Origin: Anas platyrhynchos
Lineage: Eukaryota; Chordata; Aves; Anseriformes; Anatidae
Length of the DNA: 64,000 bases
Direction: 5' to 3'
Assembly (NCBI RefSeq): GCF_047663525.1
Contig: NC_092591.1
Span: 45,919,501 to 45,983,500, forward strand
Numbering within the stretch: the first letter of the stretch is position 1; every line of letters starts with the position of its first letter. A program made the position numbers and the translations under genes. Of the stretch, positions 60,801 through 64,000 are shown piece by piece. The notes below the pieces were generated by a model. That model was not told the origin of the DNA and did not search any database. It worked only from the letters and a program-made list of their open reading frames with translations.

Positions 60801-62620
60801 GAAGATAAGTCAAGGAAGCACCGAACTGGCACCGGCTCAGGTGAAGGCAGCTCTCAGATCTCCTCCCTGATGCTCCTTCCCTTCCAGGCATCACATCTGA
60901 GCTCCTAAAAGTCTCACGCGGGCTAGGCCAAAGGCGAGCCACCAGGGGGAGAGCTGAGGACAGGCTGGGGCTGGTTGCACGCTTCCACTTGGACAAAATT
61001 CGGGGCCAGCAGCAGGTTCTGCTTGGGCTTCTCGTAAGAAAACACGTGCATATAGGGAATGGGGTGACAACGACAACTCGCAGCCAAGACAGCTCTTCCT
61101 CTGAAGGACAAATCCTTCGCAGCAAGTGTTTGCAAGGCCCAGCGCCCTCAAAGCACGAGGTTTTGTGCCGTGTAACCGCTGATCTGGGTATCCCGCCACC
61201 CCCGCCGCCAGCCGCAGTGCCCTCCCTGATGGGCATCCTCCCAGCTTTCTGCCTGCAGAGGCCAATCCTGACCCACCTCACCGCCTCTTCTAACAGCACG
61301 GGTCTCCAGGAGACAACATGTGGGCTCCAGAGCTACCCAGCTGGGTTTTTCCTCCGAGCCCCCTTTAAATAGCACGTCCCTGCCTCCTCCACAGCCTGCA
61401 ACCTTCTGCTGAGAGAGGAAACCCGAGCATCTCCCATCCGGCACGTGCCCTCCCGTCCCCCAGACAGACCTCACAGGGACACGCTAGCGGCAGCAAGCTC
61501 CGGAAGCAGGACACAGCCACCCAGAGGGTTTGTCGAGACCATCAAATAATAATTTACTGTGATTCAATCTGTGGCTTTGTACAGTTGCCGGGGGTGGGAG
61601 GAGGCCAAAGGGAGGAGGGGATGGGGAAAGAAAACAAAAAATCCGTTTGCTGCAGGCCCAGGTGAAGTGCGAGATAGTCCTTGGAGGGGCTGATGCACCC
61701 CCCGTCCTCTTCCTCCTCCTCCTCTTCCTCTCCCCCTGTACTCCTCCCCCAGATCCATTTGTTTCTTCCTTCGCTTCACCTTTCCTCGCGCTCTGCACAG
61801 GGGAAACCTCTCCAAGTCGCGGTCGAGTCAGCTGAAACGAGAAGACGAAGGATGCTAATTAGTCCCCCTGGCTCACAGAACCTGCAGCAGCCCTTCCCAC
61901 TGCCACCCCTCACCTTCTGGGACAGCCCTGCTAGTGCCCACAAAGGGAAAGCCAAGGGCTATGCAGGTCGTGGAAGCCTGGACCTGGCCAGGAAAGGCTT
62001 CTGTACACGTGCCAAAGGGAACAAATGCTCCGAGGAGCAGCAGATGAGGCTCTGGGGGCCCACCAGACCCTCTGCCCTGCGGTGATCTCCTCCTCCCTCC
62101 TCCAGGGAAGAGGGGAACCATGAGGCGAGTCCACAGCAGGGCAAGGAGCCAAACCTCTGAGCTCCCCCGGCCACACACACAGCCTTTCCTTTCGTGTCCT
62201 GATGTTCTTCCTCCTCCTCTGCTCTTGTCCTCAGCTGGCTAACGCAAGCTGGCGTGCCTGGTGTCCAGTTTGTGACGCTGGAGCTGCACTGTCCGGAGGA
62301 AAGGGCTGTACCTAGTCCTGTAGGGCAGGAGCCACACAGCAAAACATTCTCCTTTCACTCTTCTAGTCTCAAGCCTCCTCTCCTGCCTGCCGTGGGGGAT
62401 CTGCCACAGGTTGTGCAATTCCCAGAGGCATCTCAGGATGCCTGTGCCTCTCCGCAGGGGCTGTATGTGCATCCCAGTGCTGCCCAGGCAGGCCCTGCTC
62501 CTCCGCCCCCATGCGAGCAAGCCACACAGGGTGGCAGCAGAAGACGTGGGTGACACAGGGCACTCTTTTTGCAGAGGGAACTGGAGGGGAAAACCCTCCT
62601 GGCTGCAGCCAGCCCTTTTG
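57840..62620. other. upstream flank of CFL2, no gene recognised
   Basis: GC-moderate, unique-looking DNA. Many ORFs of 100-250 codons exist on both strands, but none resembles a known protein and they overlap one another, as expected from GC-rich sequence. A polypyrimidine stretch lies at 61703-61737. BAZ1A is the next gene here in mammals; no BAZ1A exon is seen. Confidence 0.5.
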
Positions 62621-62629
62621 TTTGAAGCC

Positions 62630-62900
62630 AACGCCGGTCACCAGCAGTCCCCACAGGAGGGGGCGGCAGCCTCAGCGCAGCCCGCGCGTCCCCACGTGCT
62701 GTGAGCCACGAGCCAGGGCAGGAAGCGAGCCCCGCGCTCACATCCCCATCCGGAGGAAGCGCCGCTGAACATCTGGAGGGGCCCAACATCTGGAGAGCTC
62801 TCGGCAGCCGGGAGGGCGCTAGGCACGGCGCACGGCTCAGCCCCCGGGGCCCACACGCTGCTCGGCGGGGAGCGGAGGGGTGGGGTGCTCGGCCGGGATC
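62630..62900. promoter_or_regulatory. CpG-island-like patch, unassigned
   Basis: About 270 bp with roughly 25-30 CpG dinucleotides, much denser than its flanks, and two copies of AACATCTGGA. It is not attached to any gene recognised here. It could be a promoter of an unannotated transcript or a distal regulatory element. Confidence 0.4.
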
Positions 62901-64000
62901 TTGCTCATAGGAAGCAAACGCTGCCAGCGATGGGGTTTTCTGGGGGAAGAGCTCTGCTGAGCTGGCGGCCTTTGCCTCAAAAAGCAAAGGAGGGAAACCA
63001 GCTGCCCACCTCCACCTTCAGCTGGAGCCTCCGAGCACAGTCGCTGCTGTACTGCTGCCTTTCTCTTTACAGCTGTGTGAAGGGATGAAGGGGCAGGTGG
63101 GGCGTCTGGGAGACCCCCCAGTAGACATCACACCAAGAGTGATGGGTGTGCAGGCTTTTCTCCCAAGCCCCAGCCCTAGGGACACAATCTCTAGCTGTCC
63201 CTTACACGTGCATGTCCCTAGGGTGCTCAGCCCCATTGCCTCTCCCTCCTTCCACTACAGAATTCTGCTATCCAACAGGATTGCAGTGACTTAAATACAT
63301 TCAGCACTTAAAAAAAGCAAAAAACAATTAAGGAGAGAAAAGAAAAATAGGCAAGCAAATATAGACAATCTGAACAACTCCTTTTGGCTCCAGCACGCAC
63401 CGTTTGTAGAAGCAAAACAGCCCCCTTATGGCTAATTCTCGGCATTGCATCAGCTTCACAAATCCCTGGGGATACACCTAATGGGAAAACTCTGCTGAGG
63501 AACAGAGGCCTTTCAGTCAGATGCTCTGCCTGTGAAATCTATCTGATTTTATTCAGATGCTCTGAAGCCTCAGGACAATGCGATTTATGCATTAGGAGGC
63601 GATGTGCTCACACAGCTCCTCATCTAAGCAATTACAGGGTCAGCCTGGCGAACACGCACACCTCGAATACCGGCATCCCTCCACTGTCGGAGGGTCAGCA
63701 TGGGAAGGAGCTTTCCTGGGGAAAACATGACAAAAACATGTCTTTTTTTCAGTGTTCTGTAGAAATTTGTTCTGCTGAATGAGGGGAAAAAATAAACAAC
63801 CCTTTCCTCCCACACATTTCCTCAGGAAAGTGGGAAGTTTTGCCTTACCTATGTTTTGACAGAATATGCTATTTCAGTCAGAAATCTCTTGAATTAAAAA
63901 ATAGCCATCGCTGAAATGGTTTCCGACGCATCTGTTCGCAGGCAAGTCCCCCTGCCCTGCTTCCTACGTGCCCCGCTGCCCCCCGGCCCCGCTGGTGGCA
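62901..64000. other. right end of window, nothing recognised
   Basis: Mixed-composition DNA turning GC-rich in the last 60 bp. No exon or repeat could be supported. Confidence 0.45.

Noticed and set aside
58230-61299. Minus-strand ORFs of 170, 150 and 250 codons
   Set aside because: Unrelated, mutually overlapping with plus-strand ORFs, and rich in W/C/R typical of non-coding GC-rich translation. No BAZ1A similarity seen.
1-64000. tRNA, rRNA, CRISPR arrays, bacterial operons, complete endogenous retrovirus
   Set aside because: None seen. No tRNA B-box with cloverleaf arms was found by eye, no regular spacer repeats, and the LTR at 4 kb has no internal viral genes.

Overview
This is nuclear DNA of a vertebrate, most likely a bird. 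Coding sequence is split into short exons with GT-AG introns. CpG islands sit at the gene starts. The interspersed repeats are avian: CR1 LINE tails, and a solo LTR of a family common in bird genomes. Nothing prokaryotic is present. I cannot name the species.

Three protein-coding genes can be read exon by exon, all on the minus strand and in the same order and orientation as in human 14q13: EAPP (1668-6890), SNX6 (8882-32691) and CFL2 (55214-56931). All 6 + 14 + 4 coding exons join in frame. They give complete proteins of 287, 406 and 166 residues, close or identical in length to the mammalian orthologues, so all three genes look intact.

Layout. 1-1390: downstream flank of EAPP. 1390-7050: EAPP with its CpG-island promoter and a 580-bp solo LTR in intron 4. 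7050-33000: SNX6, whose putative poly(A) signal lies only about 180 bp from the EAPP start codon. Its introns hold a CR1 tail and an older repeat, and its promoter is a strong CpG island. 33000-52930: about 20 kb of AT-rich intergenic DNA with old CR1-like relics, long A tracts, a perfect 20-bp hairpin, a small CpG-rich patch and a possible decayed coding fragment. 52930-57350: CFL2, with a 2.3-kb 3' UTR containing a CpG-dense block, a MEF2-like site in intron 1 and a CpG-island promoter. 57350-64000: GC-richer upstream flank with no recognised gene, one CR1 fragment and one further CpG-island-like patch near 62.6-62.9 kb.

The genes share a neighbourhood, not a pathway. EAPP is a nuclear E2F-associated phosphoprotein, SNX6 is a PX-BAR sorting nexin of retromer-linked endosomal tubules, and CFL2 is the muscle cofilin that severs actin filaments. 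I found no clearly novel system. The best leads are the hairpin at 36 kb, the CpG-dense block in the CFL2 3' UTR, the tight EAPP/SNX6 junction, the LTR beside an EAPP splice site, and the unexplained CpG island near 62.7 kb.
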